Part shown: positions 14,641-14,772 of the stretch, one piece after another
Layout of the letters: each line of letters opens with the position of its first letter
Numbering within the stretch: position 1 is the first letter of the stretch
Origin: Candidatus Altarchaeales archaeon
GTDB taxonomy: Archaea; Altiarchaeota; Altiarchaeia; IMC4; QMZM01
DNA length: 14,772 nt
Direction: 5' to 3'
NCBI GenBank assembly: GCA_003663045.1
Contig: QMZG01000011.1
Span: 1 to 14,772, forward strand
Notes under the pieces: generated by a model
Seen by the model: the letters and a program-made list of their open reading frames with translations, nothing else
What the model was told of the DNA's origin: nothing
Database searches by the model: none
Program-made: the position numbers and the translations under genes

Positions 14641-14692
14641 TGCACCGAGTTTGCACTGAGTTATTTCATTGGGTTATTTTTATATATAAAAT
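14641..14692 (-). promoter_or_regulatory. trmJ promoter with TATA box and tandem 11-bp repeat
   Basis: On the minus strand, the AT block TTTTTATATATAAAATT (14677-14692 on +) forms a near-symmetric TATA box centred at about 14684. It predicts a transcription start near 14658, about 20 bases before the ATG. Between them lie two adjacent 11-bp copies, TGCACCGAGTT (14641-14651) and TGCACTGAGTT (14652-14662), with one mismatch. The copies overlap the expected transcription start and the leader, including the GGTG ribosome site. Confidence 0.5.
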
Positions 14693-14711
14693 TCCATATA
14701 TTTATCGAGTA

Positions 14712-14737
14712 ATTTATCATAATTAATTATGATAAAT
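14712..14737. repeat. Perfect 26-bp palindrome
   Basis: Reading in from either end, all 13 pairs match; the left half is ATTTATCATAATT and the centre is TTAA-type sequence at 14723-14726. It lies 74 bases upstream of trmJ and about 19 bases before a possible + strand start at 14756. Perfect dyads of this size between divergent genes usually bind dimeric regulators, but extreme AT content makes a structural or chance origin possible. Confidence 0.7.
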
Positions 14738-14755
14738 AATGTTCAAATTTTTAAA

Positions 14756-14772
14756 ATGAGTGTAACAAATTA
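14756..14772 (+). CDS. Possible start of the next gene (five codons visible)
   Basis: ATG AGT GTA ACA AAT runs off the window edge. AT-rich TATA-like sequence and the 26-bp palindrome lie just upstream, and no Shine-Dalgarno site is present. That would suit a leaderless gene divergent from trmJ. Five codons cannot show whether it is real. Confidence 0.2.

Noticed and set aside
1..14772. CRISPR array, rRNA or tRNA genes, complete insertion sequence
   Set aside because: No regularly spaced repeats, no tRNA T-loop (GGTTCAAATCC-type) arms in place, and no intact transposase with terminal repeats were found on reading both strands.

Overview
The window looks like chromosomal DNA from a euryarchaeon, most likely a methanogen or methane/alkane-oxidising relative (Methanomicrobia/Syntrophoarchaeia type). 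The basis is a fused formaldehyde-activating enzyme/hexulose-phosphate synthase (Fae-Hps), the archaeal exosome subunit Csl4, a COG2150-type ACT-domain regulator, an archaeal-type phosphoglycerate kinase and archaeal promoter architecture. TATA boxes lie about 25 bases before start codons, several genes look leaderless, and others carry GGTG- or GAGG-type Shine-Dalgarno sites. The genus is not determined. No rRNA, tRNA or CRISPR array was seen.

Layout. 1-982: the 3' end of an AlkA-like DNA glycosylase, then an endonuclease III, which together form a base-excision-repair pair. 1009-2256: an MgtE-type magnesium channel. 2257-2886: a 630-base gene-poor gap holding the decayed C-terminal end of an IS66-family transposase and some hairpins. 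2887-5195: a zinc-dependent medium-chain dehydrogenase and S-adenosylhomocysteine hydrolase. 5202-6939: a two-TM coiled-coil protein (minus strand) divergent from Csl4, followed by an unrecognised 173-residue protein with a striking tandem-palindrome promoter. 7019-10047 (minus strand): an apparent operon reading pgk, a decayed small membrane-protein gene, an intact 124-residue paralogue of it, then fae-hps. 10048-10199: a shared divergent control region with a perfect 14-bp tandem repeat and a perfect 10-bp inverted repeat, next to the ACT-domain regulator. 10831-13927: a three-gene envelope cassette (Yip1-like membrane protein, large secreted anchored protein, 7-TM protein). 13838-14638 (minus strand): a TrmJ/SpoU-type RNA methyltransferase whose 3' end overlaps the 7-TM gene by 90 bases. 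The right edge holds a perfect 26-bp palindrome.

How the genes work together. Pgk (gluconeogenesis/glycolysis) and Fae-Hps (formaldehyde handling and reverse ribulose-monophosphate synthesis of pentoses) share a strand and probably a transcript, which would tie C3 sugar-phosphate flow to pentose supply. SAH hydrolase recycles the product of SAM-dependent methyl transfer. The most original material is regulatory or evolutionary: repeated direct-repeat/palindrome operators placed between TATA boxes and start codons, a dissected pseudogene inside the pgk operon, an IS66 remnant, and the uncharacterised envelope cassette.
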